Part shown: one piece after another, positions 35,026 to 45,100 of the stretch
Numbering within the stretch: the first letter of the stretch is position 1
Layout: each line of letters opens with the position of its first letter
Source: Roseiflexus sp034432635
GTDB lineage: Bacteria; Chloroflexota; Chloroflexia; Chloroflexales; Roseiflexaceae
Assembly (NCBI GenBank): GCA_034432635.1
Contig: DAOUBK010000016.1
Span: forward strand, 16,989 to 80,988
Direction: 5' to 3'
DNA: 64,000 nucleotides
Notes under the pieces: generated by a model
Told to the model about the DNA's origin: nothing
Database searches by the model: none
The model's input: the letters and a program-made list of their open reading frames with translations, nothing else
Translations under genes and position numbers: made by a program

Positions 35026-36491
35026 CAGCGCCGGTCATTATGGTGCTCGGCACGGCATCCTCGGTTGGAAAGAGTGTCCTGGTCACAGCGCTCTGCCGCA
35101 TTGCAACGTGGCATGGCTGGCGCGTTGCGCCCTTCAAGGCGCAGAACATGAGCAACAACGCTGCGGTAACTCTCGACGGCGGCGAAATTGCGCGCAGCAC
35201 GGCGGTGCAGGCTGCTGCCGCGCGGATCGAGCCAACGGTTGAGATGAACCCGATCCTGATCAAGCCCGAAGGGTATCGGCGCAGCCAGATCATCGTCGAA
35301 GGGCGCCCCTGGCGCACCCTCGACGCGCGCGATTTCTGGCAACGCAAGGAGATGTTGTGGGACGTCGTCACCCGCACCCTCGACGCGCTCCGCGCCCGCT
35401 ACGACCTGGTCATCGCCGAGGGAGCGGGCAGTCCGGTGGAACTGAACCTCAAGGCGGGTGATATTGTGAACATGCGGGTGGCAACCTACGCGCAGGCGCG
35501 GGTTGCACTCGTCGGCGACATCGACACGGGCGGCATCTTCGCCCAGATCCTCGGCACACTGATGCTGCTCGAACTGGAGGAGCGCGCTCTGGTGCGAGGA
35601 TTGATCGTCAACCGTTTTCGCGGCGATCCGGCATTGTTTGCCGATGGCGTGCGCATCCTCGAACAGCGCAGCGGGCTGCCAGTGCTCGGTGTGGTGCCAT
35701 GGATCGAAGACCTGCGCATAGCGGAGGAAGATGCTGTTGCACTGGAGCGTAGCAGCAACACCCCGGATGCTGGATTGACAATTGCGGTCGTTCATCTGCC
35801 GGCGATCGCCAACTTCGACGATTTTGATCCGCTCATGCGCGAACCTGGCGTTGTTGTGCGTTACATTACCCATCCTGATGCACTGGTGAATGCCGCAGCA
35901 GTCATCCTTCCTGGCACAAAGCACACACTGGCAGCGCGACGCTGGTTGCGTGAACGCGGTTTCGACGCGGCGCTACGTCAGTTCCCCGGCGCAATTGCTG
36001 GAATCTGTGGCGGCTATCAGGTGCTCGGCGAATGGATCAGCGACCCATTAGGGGTCGAGGGGCAGGGTGGCGAAGAACCCGGATTGGGAGCACTCCCCGT
36101 CGAGACGGTATTCAGCAGCGAGAAGCGTACCGTTCGTATCTCTGCCCGGACGCATGCTCCCTGGGCAGCCAGTGCACCGCTGGAAGGGTATGAAATTCAT
36201 ATGGGGCGCACGCGCGCAATCAGAGAGGAACGTCCATTCCTGACCATCGTGCGCCGTGGTAGCCAGCCAGTGCAGGAATGTGACGGACACATCAGCGAAG
36301 ATGGGCGTATATGGGGATGTTACATGCACGGCATTTTTGCAAATGACGAATTCCGCCATGCCTGGCTACGTTCGCTCGGATGGAATCCCGCCCGCACCCT
36401 GGCGCCACCAGCCGACCCTTACGACCATCTCGCGCACCAAGTCGCCGCAGCCCTGGGAGAGAACGTGGTCGAGCGATTGTTGCAGGCGTAG
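35022..36491 (+). CDS. cbiP: Adenosylcobyric acid synthase CbiP/CobQ
   Basis: CbiP amidates the b, d, e and g side chains of adenosylcobyrinate a,c-diamide. The 489-residue product has an N-terminal ATPase with LGTASSVGKSVLVTALCRI and FKAQNMSNNAAV, and a C-terminal amidotransferase with AGICGGYQVLGE (Cys) and YEIHMGRT (His). It ends the cobalamin run; the next gene is 71 bases on and unrelated. Confidence 0.94.
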   Translation: MTAPVIMVLGTASSVGKSVLVTALCRIATWHGWRVAPFKAQNMSNNAAVTLDGGEIARSTAVQAAAARIEPTVEMNPILIKPEGYRRSQIIVEGRPWRTLDARDFWQRKEMLWDVVTRTLDALRARYDLVIAEGAGSPVELNLKAGDIVNMRVATYAQARVALVGDIDTGGIFAQILGTLMLLELEERALVRGLIVNRFRGDPALFADGVRILEQRSGLPVLGVVPWIEDLRIAEEDAVALERSSNTPDAGLTIAVVHLPAIANFDDFDPLMREPGVVVRYITHPDALVNAAAVILPGTKHTLAARRWLRERGFDAALRQFPGAIAGICGGYQVLGEWISDPLGVEGQGGEEPGLGALPVETVFSSEKRTVRISARTHAPWAASAPLEGYEIHMGRTRAIREERPFLTIVRRGSQPVQECDGHISEDGRIWGCYMHGIFANDEFRHAWLRSLGWNPARTLAPPADPYDHLAHQVAAALGENVVERLLQA

Positions 36492-36562
36492 GAGCGCCGT
36501 GCTGCTGCGCCGGTAGCGTAGTGAAAGGTCGAAGGCAGGAAAGTAGAAAACCTGTCAGTCGT

Positions 36563-38239
36563 ATGTGGCCCCTCGTTCGTCAGGCGCGTTACCTTGGTCG
36601 ATACCGTCAGATTGCACAGGTGTTCTGGCAGTACGGTTTCGGCTACCTGCTGGATCAGTTGGGTCTCACAACTCTCCTCTCGATGCCGCGTCGGATCATG
36701 CGTCGTCCGGCGCCTGATCCGATCAGTGGTCCGGAGCGCCTCCGGCTGGCGTTGACCGATCTCGGTCCAACGTTCGTCAAACTGGGGCAGATGCTGAGCA
36801 CCCGCCCGGACCTCCTGCCACCTGCCTGGATCGCGGAACTGAACAAACTTCAGGATACGGTGCCGCCGTTCCCTGCCGATGTCGCCATTGCGACTATCGA
36901 AGCCGAACTGGAGAAGCCCATCGAAGAGCTGTTTTGCCACTTCGAGCGTGAACCGCTGGCGGCTGCGTCGTTGGGTCAGGTACACAGCGCCGAACTGCCC
37001 GATGGTACATCAGTGGTTGTCAAAGTGCAGCGTCCCGACATCCAGCAACTGGTCACAATCGACCTGGCGATCCTGTCGGAACTGGCAGCGCTGGCGCAGC
37101 AGAATACCGCCCTTGGCGAACAGTACGACCTGGTCGAACTGGTGTGGGAGTTTGGCGTCACCCTGCGCGCCGAACTGGACTATCGCCGTGAAGGGCGCAA
37201 CGCTGAACGGTTTCGCGCCAACTTTGCCGGCAACCCGCACGTTTGCATCCCGCGCGTCTTCTGGAGCCACACCAGCAGCCGTGTATTGACGACCGAACGC
37301 ATCTCCGGCATCAAGATCACCGACATTGCGGGCATGGACGCAGCCGGTATGGATCGAAAACGCCTGGCGCGACACAGCCTGGAACTGATCCTGCAAGAAA
37401 TCTTTGTCGATGGATTTTTCCAGGGCGATCCCCATCCGGGCAATCTGTTCGCCCTTCCTGGCGAGGTGATCGGGGCGGTCGACTTTGGGCAGGCAATTAC
37501 GCTCGACCGTGAGATGACCGGTGATCTACTGATCCTCCTGGTTGCGCTGCTGGAGTGCGATGCTGACGGGGCGTTGCGGACGTTGCAGCGGTTGGGCGTG
37601 CTCACGCAGCGCGAACTCTCTCCGGCGCTGCGACGCGACATGCGCCGCTTTGTCGATCACGTCGTTGATCGGTCGCTGGCAGAACTGTCTGCGCGAGAGA
37701 TGGGTGAAGAGTTGCTGGCGCTCCTGCAACGCCACCGTTTACGTCTCCCCGCGCCGCTGGCGTTGCTGCTGAAGGCGATTATCATGATGGAAGGCATTGG
37801 CGTCCAGATCGATCCACAACTCGACGTGTTCGGCATCGCCCGTCCCTATGCGATGCGTGCTCTCGCACAACTGAACAGCCCCGATAAGCAGTTGCGCCGT
37901 GCCCTGCGCGAACTCGACGAAATGCGTGGCATCATCAGCACCCTGCCGGGTCAGATGAGCACCCTGGTGCAACGGCTGAACGAAGGAGAGATCCGCGTCC
38001 AGACGCGCGAGATGGAAATGCGACGGATGGCTGCGGCGTTGTCGCAGGCAGGCGCGCGGATCGCCCTCGGTCTCATCGTTCTGGCGGCAACGCTGGGACT
38101 GGCAGGTCTGACGATTGCAGCAGCCATTGGCGGATGGGAAGGATGGCCCGTCATCATTCCGGCGACAGGTGCGCTGATTGCCCTGATCAGCGCCGGTGCA
38201 GCGTTGTTCATCAGCATCGCGCGCGGATCGGGCGGGTAG
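36563..38239 (+). CDS. ABC1/AarF/UbiB-family atypical kinase
   Basis: UbiB-family proteins are ATP-binding atypical kinases linked to isoprenoid quinone synthesis or lipid handling. This 558-residue protein shows FVKLGQMLSTRPDLLP, the Ala-rich nucleotide loop AAASLGQVHSAEL, VVVKVQRP, the QGDPHPGN loop and VDFG. Two hydrophobic segments at the C terminus (about 490-555) are probably membrane anchors. No clear ribosome binding site is seen, so an earlier GTG (36521) could be the start. Confidence 0.85.
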   Translation: MWPLVRQARYLGRYRQIAQVFWQYGFGYLLDQLGLTTLLSMPRRIMRRPAPDPISGPERLRLALTDLGPTFVKLGQMLSTRPDLLPPAWIAELNKLQDTVPPFPADVAIATIEAELEKPIEELFCHFEREPLAAASLGQVHSAELPDGTSVVVKVQRPDIQQLVTIDLAILSELAALAQQNTALGEQYDLVELVWEFGVTLRAELDYRREGRNAERFRANFAGNPHVCIPRVFWSHTSSRVLTTERISGIKITDIAGMDAAGMDRKRLARHSLELILQEIFVDGFFQGDPHPGNLFALPGEVIGAVDFGQAITLDREMTGDLLILLVALLECDADGALRTLQRLGVLTQRELSPALRRDMRRFVDHVVDRSLAELSAREMGEELLALLQRHRLRLPAPLALLLKAIIMMEGIGVQIDPQLDVFGIARPYAMRALAQLNSPDKQLRRALRELDEMRGIISTLPGQMSTLVQRLNEGEIRVQTREMEMRRMAAALSQAGARIALGLIVLAATLGLAGLTIAAAIGGWEGWPVIIPATGALIALISAGAALFISIARGSGG

Positions 38240-38279
38240 CAGGGATGCTGTGCCCGTACAGGGGTTGCAGAGGTGTATC

Positions 38280-38837
38280 ATGTCTGCACGAACCACTTCG
38301 CGTCCCATGTTCCGGCGATCGATGCTGATCATCATTGCGGCGGTGATCTGCGCATGCAGTTCAGCGTCGCCTGAAGGAGGCAACGCGATGACGTTCACTC
38401 TGACAAGCGCGTCATTCCCGGAAGGCGCGATGATTCCGCGCCAGCACACGTGCGACGGCGCCGACCGTTCGCCGCCGCTCCGCTGGGAGGGTGCTCAGCC
38501 AGCCGCCAGTTATGTGCTGATTATGGATGATCCGGATGCACCGGGTGGCACGTTTACGCACTGGGTACTGTACGACATTCCCGGCACACTCACAGAACTG
38601 GCGGAAGGAGAACAGGGCGTAGGGCTGGCAGGCGGCAACGATTTTGGCAGGCGCGGCTATGGCGGTCCGTGCCCGCCGCGCGGCAGAGGCGCCCACCGCT
38701 ACTTCTTCCGTCTGTCGGCGCTGGATATTCCGTCGCTGAACCTGCCGGCCGGCGCTGCACGGCGTGATGTTGAGGCGGCAATGCGTGGTCACGTACTGGC
38801 GACCGCCACCCTGATGGGCAGGTACGAACGTCGGTGA
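38280..38837 (+). CDS. PEBP-family (YbhB/YbcL-like) putative lipoprotein
   Basis: The 185-residue product has a signal peptide ending in AAVICAC, with Cys26 as a possible lipid-attachment site, though the lipobox is imperfect. The mature part is a phosphatidylethanolamine-binding-protein domain: the DDPDAPGGTFTHWVLYDIP segment and YGGPCPPRGRGAHRYFF are diagnostic. The cellular role of bacterial PEBP proteins is poorly defined. AGAGGTG precedes the chosen ATG; an in-frame start further upstream would bury the signal peptide. Confidence 0.85.
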   Translation: MSARTTSRPMFRRSMLIIIAAVICACSSASPEGGNAMTFTLTSASFPEGAMIPRQHTCDGADRSPPLRWEGAQPAASYVLIMDDPDAPGGTFTHWVLYDIPGTLTELAEGEQGVGLAGGNDFGRRGYGGPCPPRGRGAHRYFFRLSALDIPSLNLPAGAARRDVEAAMRGHVLATATLMGRYERR

Positions 38838-38839
38838 GG

Positions 38840-39967
38840 TCACTGCGGCGAATGCACGGGAACGCGGCGGGTAGCGTAGACGATCAAGCCAGCGCCGATC
38901 AGCAACAGCAGCGCCAGACCGATCAGTTTGGCGGAAGGGGTGATGTCGGCGATTCCGAGCAACCCGAAACCGGCGCTCAATCCCCAGTAGAGCGCCAGGA
39001 TCTGGCGTTCTGACATACCGCTATCGAGCAGACGGTGGTGAAGATGGTCGCGCCCGCCCTGCATGGGTTGCCTGCCGGCAGCAGTGCGTGCCACGATCAG
39101 CCAGGCGACATCGAGGATCGGTACTCCCAGCACCAGCAGCACCGTTGCCAGTTTCGCTCCGCCGATGATTGCACTGACGCCCAGCAGAAAACCGAGAAAC
39201 TCTGCGCCGCTGTCGCCCATAAAAATACGCGCTGGCGGCAGATTGAAGACCAGAAATCCGGCGCACACTCCGGCGAGTGCGAGGGGCACAAGTGCAACCG
39301 TGCGCTGCGGCGGATCGAGACGCAACGCATGCAGCGCCAGCATCAGTGCCGCGATCAACGACACCCCTGCAGCAAGACCATCGAGCCCGTCCGACCAGTT
39401 GATAGTATTTGCCATCCACCCCAGCCAGAACACCGTTACTACGATCGCCAGCCACGGGCTAGCATCCCACATGCTGACCTGCCCGATGAACGGCACGTTG
39501 AAGGCGGTCAACAGGATGCCACGCGCCTCGGTCGGCAAGCCCAGTGCATCGGGGTAGCGCCGTTGATCCCAGAGGTACGGACCGACCGCGATCAATCCTG
39601 CAGCAGCCTGTGCTGCAAGTTTGGGGAGCCACGGGAGTTCAACCACATCGTCCACCCACATCACGAGGAAGATTACCGTACCGCCAAGCACCAGCAGCCC
39701 AATGCGCAAAACCTCGAATTCCGAGCGTTGCAGCGACGGTTCGACAGAAGTGAACAGGAACGTTGCGAGCAGCGCCGTCACAAAACCGGCGTAGATCGCA
39801 ATACCGCCGACATTGGGGGTCGGTCGCACATGGGAACGACGCCCACCGGGATGTTGCACCCATCCGCGTCGCTCACACAGCCGGATGACCGGTGAGACGG
39901 TCAGCGCGGTAACGCCAAAAGCGATAACGAAGGCGCTGATCAGCGCTGCCACTGTCAGAAGCGACAT
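38840..39967 (-). CDS. Undecaprenyl-phosphate GlcNAc-1-phosphate transferase-like protein (WecA/TagO family)
   Basis: This integral membrane enzyme (375 residues, about ten hydrophobic segments) transfers a sugar-1-phosphate to a polyprenyl phosphate carrier, starting cell-surface polysaccharide synthesis. Family motifs are present: MWVDDVVE with the paired Asp, NTINWSDGLDGLAAG, FMGDSGAEFLGFLLG and the WecA-type HLHHRLL motif. The sugar substrate cannot be read from the sequence. It ends 2 bases from the convergent PEBP gene. Confidence 0.9.
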   Translation of the reverse strand: MSLLTVAALISAFVIAFGVTALTVSPVIRLCERRGWVQHPGGRRSHVRPTPNVGGIAIYAGFVTALLATFLFTSVEPSLQRSEFEVLRIGLLVLGGTVIFLVMWVDDVVELPWLPKLAAQAAAGLIAVGPYLWDQRRYPDALGLPTEARGILLTAFNVPFIGQVSMWDASPWLAIVVTVFWLGWMANTINWSDGLDGLAAGVSLIAALMLALHALRLDPPQRTVALVPLALAGVCAGFLVFNLPPARIFMGDSGAEFLGFLLGVSAIIGGAKLATVLLVLGVPILDVAWLIVARTAAGRQPMQGGRDHLHHRLLDSGMSERQILALYWGLSAGFGLLGIADITPSAKLIGLALLLLIGAGLIVYATRRVPVHSPQ

Positions 39968-40011
39968 AGCGCCTCACGTACTGATGCCGGATGCACACAA
40001 CGACCCATGGT

Positions 40012-40638
40012 TCAACCTGTCCCAAACAGGCGATCGCCCGCATCTCCCAGTCCAGGGACGATATATCCGTGATCGTTCAGGCAATCGTCGAGCGCCGCCA
40101 GATGGATCGGTACATCGGGGTGCGCCTGTTGCAGCGCCTGTACCCCTTCTGGCGCCGCAATCAAGCCAAGGAACTTGATCCGGCTTGCGCCCCACTCTTT
40201 CAGCACCGTTACTGCCGCCACTGCCGAGCCGCCGGTAGCGAGCATGGGATCGAGCACCAGACAGAGATCGACATCCACTTCTGGGGGAAGTTTGTTGTAG
40301 TAGGTAACCGGTTTGAGCGTCGCGTGGTCGCGATAGAGACCCAGATGCCAGACGTGTGCGGTCGGTATGAGGTCGAGGATTGGATCGACCATGCCCAGCC
40401 CGGCCCGCAGAATTGGTACCAGACCGACGCGCTCGGCGATTCGATGACCGTGGTAGGGTGCAAGCGGCGTGTCAACGATCCGTTCCTGGAGCGGGAGATC
40501 AAGCGTGGCTTCGTACAGCAGAAATTGCGACAGTTCACGCACCAGTTCACGAAACTTCTTCGGTTCGGTCGTCGCCCGGCGCAGCAGCGTCAGTTTGTGC
40601 TGGACGAGCGGATGTCGAGAGATAACCACCTGTGCCAT
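40012..40638 (-). CDS. upp: Uracil phosphoribosyltransferase
   Basis: Upp salvages uracil to UMP using PRPP. The 208-residue product has RAGLGMVDPI, the PRPP-binding loop LDPMLATGGSAV and the uracil-binding C-terminal stretch DHGYIVPGLGDAGDRLFG. The start is placed at the ATG behind GGAGGCGCC; an in-frame ATG 21 codons upstream would run into the promoter region. Confidence 0.95.
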   Translation of the reverse strand: MAQVVISRHPLVQHKLTLLRRATTEPKKFRELVRELSQFLLYEATLDLPLQERIVDTPLAPYHGHRIAERVGLVPILRAGLGMVDPILDLIPTAHVWHLGLYRDHATLKPVTYYNKLPPEVDVDLCLVLDPMLATGGSAVAAVTVLKEWGASRIKFLGLIAAPEGVQALQQAHPDVPIHLAALDDCLNDHGYIVPGLGDAGDRLFGTG

Positions 40639-40671
40639 GGCGCCTCCAGATTGCCAGACCCTGCGATGGAC

Positions 40672-40677
40672 ATTATA
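40672..40677 (-). promoter_or_regulatory. -10 box of upp
   Basis: A perfect TATAAT on the minus strand lies 33 bases before the upp start. No clear -35 box was found. Confidence 0.4.
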
Positions 40678-40733
40678 CTGCGATATGTGGGTCACACCCA
40701 CGCTTCAGTGCCCCATAACGCCGATCGACGCCC

Positions 40734-40739
40734 TATAAT
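40734..40739 (+). promoter_or_regulatory. -10 box of the S41 protease-like gene
   Basis: A perfect TATAAT on the plus strand lies 40 bases before the start of the divergent gene. The -35 position is not convincing. Confidence 0.4.
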
Positions 40740-40779
40740 ACCAGTGTGTATCTTGCAAAGCAAAAGAAACAAGAGACCA

Positions 40780-42051
40780 ATGACCGCTTTACAACGACTG
40801 GTGCGTCTCCAATTGCCGATCTGGCTGGTGATGCCCCTGCTGGCGTTCGTGCTGGCGCTGGGGATCGGCGGCGGGTATCTGCTTGCGCTACGGCTGACGC
40901 ATCCCTGCCCGCTTCAGGTGCACGAATGCGCAGCGCTTGGCAACTTCTGGCGGGTCTGGCAACTGGCGCGTGACAATTTTGTCGATCCGGCAGCGATCGA
41001 TCCGCAGCGCATGAGCGATGGCGCGATCAACGGTATGCTCGATAGTCTGGGAGATCAGGGACATACGCGCTACCTGAATGCGGAAGAAGCCCGACGGGAG
41101 CGTGAGGCGCTCTCTGGAAGGTTTGAAGGGATTGGCGCCTACATCGATGTGCGTGATGGGCAGCCCCGGATCGTTGCCCCGATTGAGGGATCGCCCGCCG
41201 AACGCGCCGGATTGCGCCCGGACGACCTGATCCTGCGCGTCGATGGGTACGATGTGCGTGGCGTAACGGTCGAAGAGTTGCGGAATCGCGTGCGCGGACC
41301 GAAGGGAACGCAGGTCGTTCTCACCATTCAGCGCGCCGGCACTGCTGCGCCGTTCGATGTGACCATCACGCGGGAGGAAGTGAATGTGCCCAGTGTGACG
41401 TGGCGCATGCTACCCGACCGTATCGCCTTGATCCGGATCAACCGCTTCGCCAAGCGCACCGGGTCGGAACTGCACCAGGCGCTGATCGATATACGGGCGC
41501 AGGAGGCGCAGGCGATCATCCTCGATCTGCGCAACAACCCCGGCGGACTGGTGACGCAACTGGTGGCGGTAGCAAGCCAGTTCATGCCGGCAGGAACAAC
41601 CGTACTGCTCGAACAGGACCGCGATGGTGCACGTCGTCCATATACCACGAGCGAGGGGGGATTGGCGCTCGATATTCCCATGGTGGTGCTGGTGAATGGC
41701 AATAGCGCCAGCGCTGCCGAGATTCTTGCAGGATCATTACAGGAAAACGGACGCGCCCGCATCATCGGTCAGGCAACGTTTGGCACTGCAACCGTTCTAC
41801 GACCGTTCGATCTGGAAGGCGGCGCCCAGGTGCGCCTGGGAACCTCGCAGTGGTTGACGCCCAAGGGGAGGGTAGTGCGCGGGGCTGGCATCCAACCCGA
41901 TGAACTGATTGCGCTGGCGCCGGGAGTCGCGCCGCTCACACCGGCTGAAGCAGCGTCGCTGAGTCTGGAAGACCTGCTGCGCAGCAACGACGTTCAGTTG
42001 GTGCGTGGGATCGATCTGGTGCGCGAGGTGCTGGCGGGCAAAACCTCGTAG
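40780..42051 (+). CDS. S41-family C-terminal-processing protease-like protein
   Basis: The 423-residue product has an N-terminal membrane anchor (about residues 12-34), a PDZ domain (about 105-190: GRFEGIGAYIDV, SPAERAGLRPDDLIL) and an S41 catalytic core outside the membrane. Ser311 in NGNSASAAEI is at the nucleophile position. The lysine normally 25 residues later in FGKGxVQ is Thr336 (FGTATVL), so the usual Ser-Lys dyad is incomplete. It may use another base, or be a non-catalytic relative. An upstream in-frame extension antisense to upp is rejected. Confidence 0.88.
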   Translation: MTALQRLVRLQLPIWLVMPLLAFVLALGIGGGYLLALRLTHPCPLQVHECAALGNFWRVWQLARDNFVDPAAIDPQRMSDGAINGMLDSLGDQGHTRYLNAEEARREREALSGRFEGIGAYIDVRDGQPRIVAPIEGSPAERAGLRPDDLILRVDGYDVRGVTVEELRNRVRGPKGTQVVLTIQRAGTAAPFDVTITREEVNVPSVTWRMLPDRIALIRINRFAKRTGSELHQALIDIRAQEAQAIILDLRNNPGGLVTQLVAVASQFMPAGTTVLLEQDRDGARRPYTTSEGGLALDIPMVVLVNGNSASAAEILAGSLQENGRARIIGQATFGTATVLRPFDLEGGAQVRLGTSQWLTPKGRVVRGAGIQPDELIALAPGVAPLTPAEAASLSLEDLLRSNDVQLVRGIDLVREVLAGKTS

Positions 42052-42189
42052 CCTGCCGGTTGCTCAAAGAGGGTGCCGCGAATTGGATACCCCTCTGTAT
42101 ACCGAACAAAGGCGTCGCGTTATTGCTCTACTCGTCGAAGGTAGCAGAAGCCCAACGCGCTTAACTCTCTAATAGTAACCCACAGCGTC

Positions 42190-45100
42190 TCAGTTGACCA
42201 GCCACGCATTGATCTCGTCGAGAGCCGCAGCAACGGTAAGCAGCAGTTCGGCGCCGCCGATAAGCGCTAGGGTGTCGGACGCCCAACCGATGCACTGAAG
42301 GATTTCCGTGCGTCCAAGCGGTGCGATGGTCAGAAACGCCTGACCGAGGATGTGTTGGGCGCGTTGCAGGTCGCGTGATTCGGCTACGGCGCGCGCCGTG
42401 GCAACGAGTGCACGTGCACGCTCCAGCGGTCGCGGAATGATCTGCGCCACGTTCCCGGCGTCGTCGGGCAGTCCGTGGTCGGCGAGCGCCTGTGTGGCTG
42501 CAAGCAGGTAACGACTGCGCGTATCGGGTGGAAGGACTGCGGCGATGTCGATGAACACGCGCGCGCGCGCGCCGGTTTCGACCAGCGAATGTGCAATCGC
42601 CGCCTGCGCGCGCGCGCGCTCGGCGGGGACGGCGATCTGCCCGGCGCGCGCATGGGCGGCTGCCGCTGCACCGGAACGTGCCCAGGCAATCGCCAGGTCT
42701 GCTTCCAGCCTGGCGCGCGCTGCATCATCGCCGATCTGCGCCGCCAGTGCGAATGCCTCACGATGACGACTGTTCGCCGCCAGGATGCGTGCCAGTTCGT
42801 CGAGCGCCCAGCCACGTTCGTCTTCGTCCGTAATCGTGAGCGCGACCGTCTCAGCGGTCGTGTAGTCTCCACGGCGCGCCAGGGCAATGGCAATACGCGA
42901 ATGGGCGCGATCGCGCTCCTCGCCCTCTGGCAGGAGCGCCGCCATGCGCATCCCGACCTCGACCTGCCCGCTGGCGGCTTCGGCGGCTGCCAGTGCTGCG
43001 ATGACCGATGCCCGCTCTTCCCCCTCGACCGCAACTGCGGCGGTTGCCGCTTCGTCGAGCGCCTGAGCAGCAACCGGCCGATGGTCGAGCGCCATGTCGA
43101 TCAGGCACCGGGCGCGGGTTTCATGGTCGTCGATCAGTCGCGCAACTTCGAGTGCGGTTTCCGGCGCTACCTGGACGATCAACGCACGCGCCACCTGCGC
43201 CAGTGCGCGATCACGCAACGCCGGGTTTGGCAGGAGCATCACCCGATCAACTGCGCGTGGGTTGCCGCGCCGTGCTGCGTCACACGCCAGTTCGGCGGTT
43301 ACCCACGCAATAGCAGTGGCGGCGCGCAGCGTATCGAGTACCAGACCGGCGCGTTCGTAGTCGCCAGCACGCGCGTGGGCAATCGCTACTTCTGCCATCG
43401 CCCAGTCATGGTTTCCCGGATGACTGATCGCATAGGCAACCTCTTCGGCACGACTGCGGCGTCCGTGAGCGATGAGCCAGCGCACGACTTCGGTTTCGAT
43501 CATGCCGCGTCGTTCGGTGTGTACGATGCGGGTGGTGATGCCGAGTGCTGTGTCGGGAGCGTCGATGCTGATGGCGGCGCGCGCCAGGGCGACCAGCGTT
43601 TCCTCGTGCTGGTCGCGCCACTGCCGGGTTGGTCCCGGCGCTTCCAGGTCGAGCGCCTCTGAAAGCATCCGCATTGCTGCTGCGCGCATGCGTAATGCAT
43701 AACAGACTTCACCCAGATGGCGCAGCGCCAGCGCTTTGTCGCGCCCATCCGGCAACTGATCGATCATTGCGCGAATACGCCGCATGGTGGCGTCGCGCGG
43801 TTGACCACGGTCGACCGCAGCCGCAAAGACTTCCGCAGGGGCATGGGGCGGCAGGCTGCGCGACAGAAAGGTAAGCGCACCTGCCAGCGCCGCTGCCCGC
43901 ACCAGGTGCAATGCCGGTCCGGCCTCCGCCGTCGCACGCAGCATCCACAGCCCATCGTTTGCAGCTTCGTTCAGATCGCCGGTGCGTCGCTCCTGAGCGC
44001 GCACCCACGTCCGCCGAATGACGACATCGATCATGCTGCGCGTCGCAGCGCCTCCGAGCGCGATATGCCGTGCAAATTCGCGGCTCAGCGTCTGCTCGTC
44101 CTGCCAGCCCGGTCGCTCAGGCGCGCCGTTCGACCGCGTTTGAACAAGTTCGACAAATCGCGCGTGCGCCGCCGCAATTCCATCAGGTGACACATCCATG
44201 ACAAATGCGCGCGTAGCGCGATGGTACAGTCGCACGCCTGCATTAGTGCGTTCGATCAGCGGACTCCAGCGTTGCAACAGGCGAACAATGGCGTCTTCAG
44301 TACACGCCGCGAGTGCAGCGATCAGCGAGACCGGCAACGGGTGATGTGCCGCAGCCAGAATATGTGCCAGAGCGCGCTCCTGCGCGTCCAGACCTTCCCA
44401 CCAGCACTGATGGAGTGCGGACAGTCCGTGCGGAAGACGGCGAACATCGAGAACGCGGGTTGCCGCCAATCCTGGCGCCAGCCGGATATACAGCGGCGAC
44501 CCCTCGCTCCGGTTGGCAATCACCTTCGCCAGGCGACGATGGACGCCGCGATGGACCGCCATCTCTGTTAGCCAGGTTTCATCACTCTGAAGCGTCACAC
44601 GCGCAGCTACATGCTCGTCGATCACCGCTCTCTGTTCGCCGGGAGTCGTAGCCATCACCACGACCACGCCAGGAGGAATGCAAACCGGCAGCGGCGATGG
44701 CGTTGGCGTGCAGGTTTTGTTCGGTATGCGTCCAATGACGACGACGAGCGGATCACCCGGCTGACATTTCGCACCGGCTTCCTCCAGCAGGCATTCGATG
44801 GTCAGGGAATCGCGCGCAGCGACGGGTGGCACGAGCGAAATGGGCAGATCGGAAAGTGCCAGCACCTGGGCGCAGAGTGCGGTCAGCCCTGCACCGGCGT
44901 CGTCTTCGGGCAGCCAGAATGCCCGGCGATGGGTGGCAGCGAGCCAGCAGATCAGTGCCGTTGCACCGCCGCCGGTCTCGCATTCGAGTGCGACGATACC
45001 GCCTTCGCTCTCACGAATCGCTGCATCGATCTGCGCTACTGTAACCGGGTGCGGCGTAAACAGCGCACACCGCTCAGCGATCCGGTGTAACTGCGCCGTC

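Noticed and set aside
39991..40779. Long N-terminal extension of the S41 protease frame
   Set aside because: It runs antisense through upp and past both -10 boxes; the membrane anchor begins just after the ATG at 40780.
42475..43662. 395-codon plus-strand frame opposite the 1000-residue protein
   Set aside because: Shadow frame without motifs; the minus-strand protein has coherent helical repeats over the same stretch.
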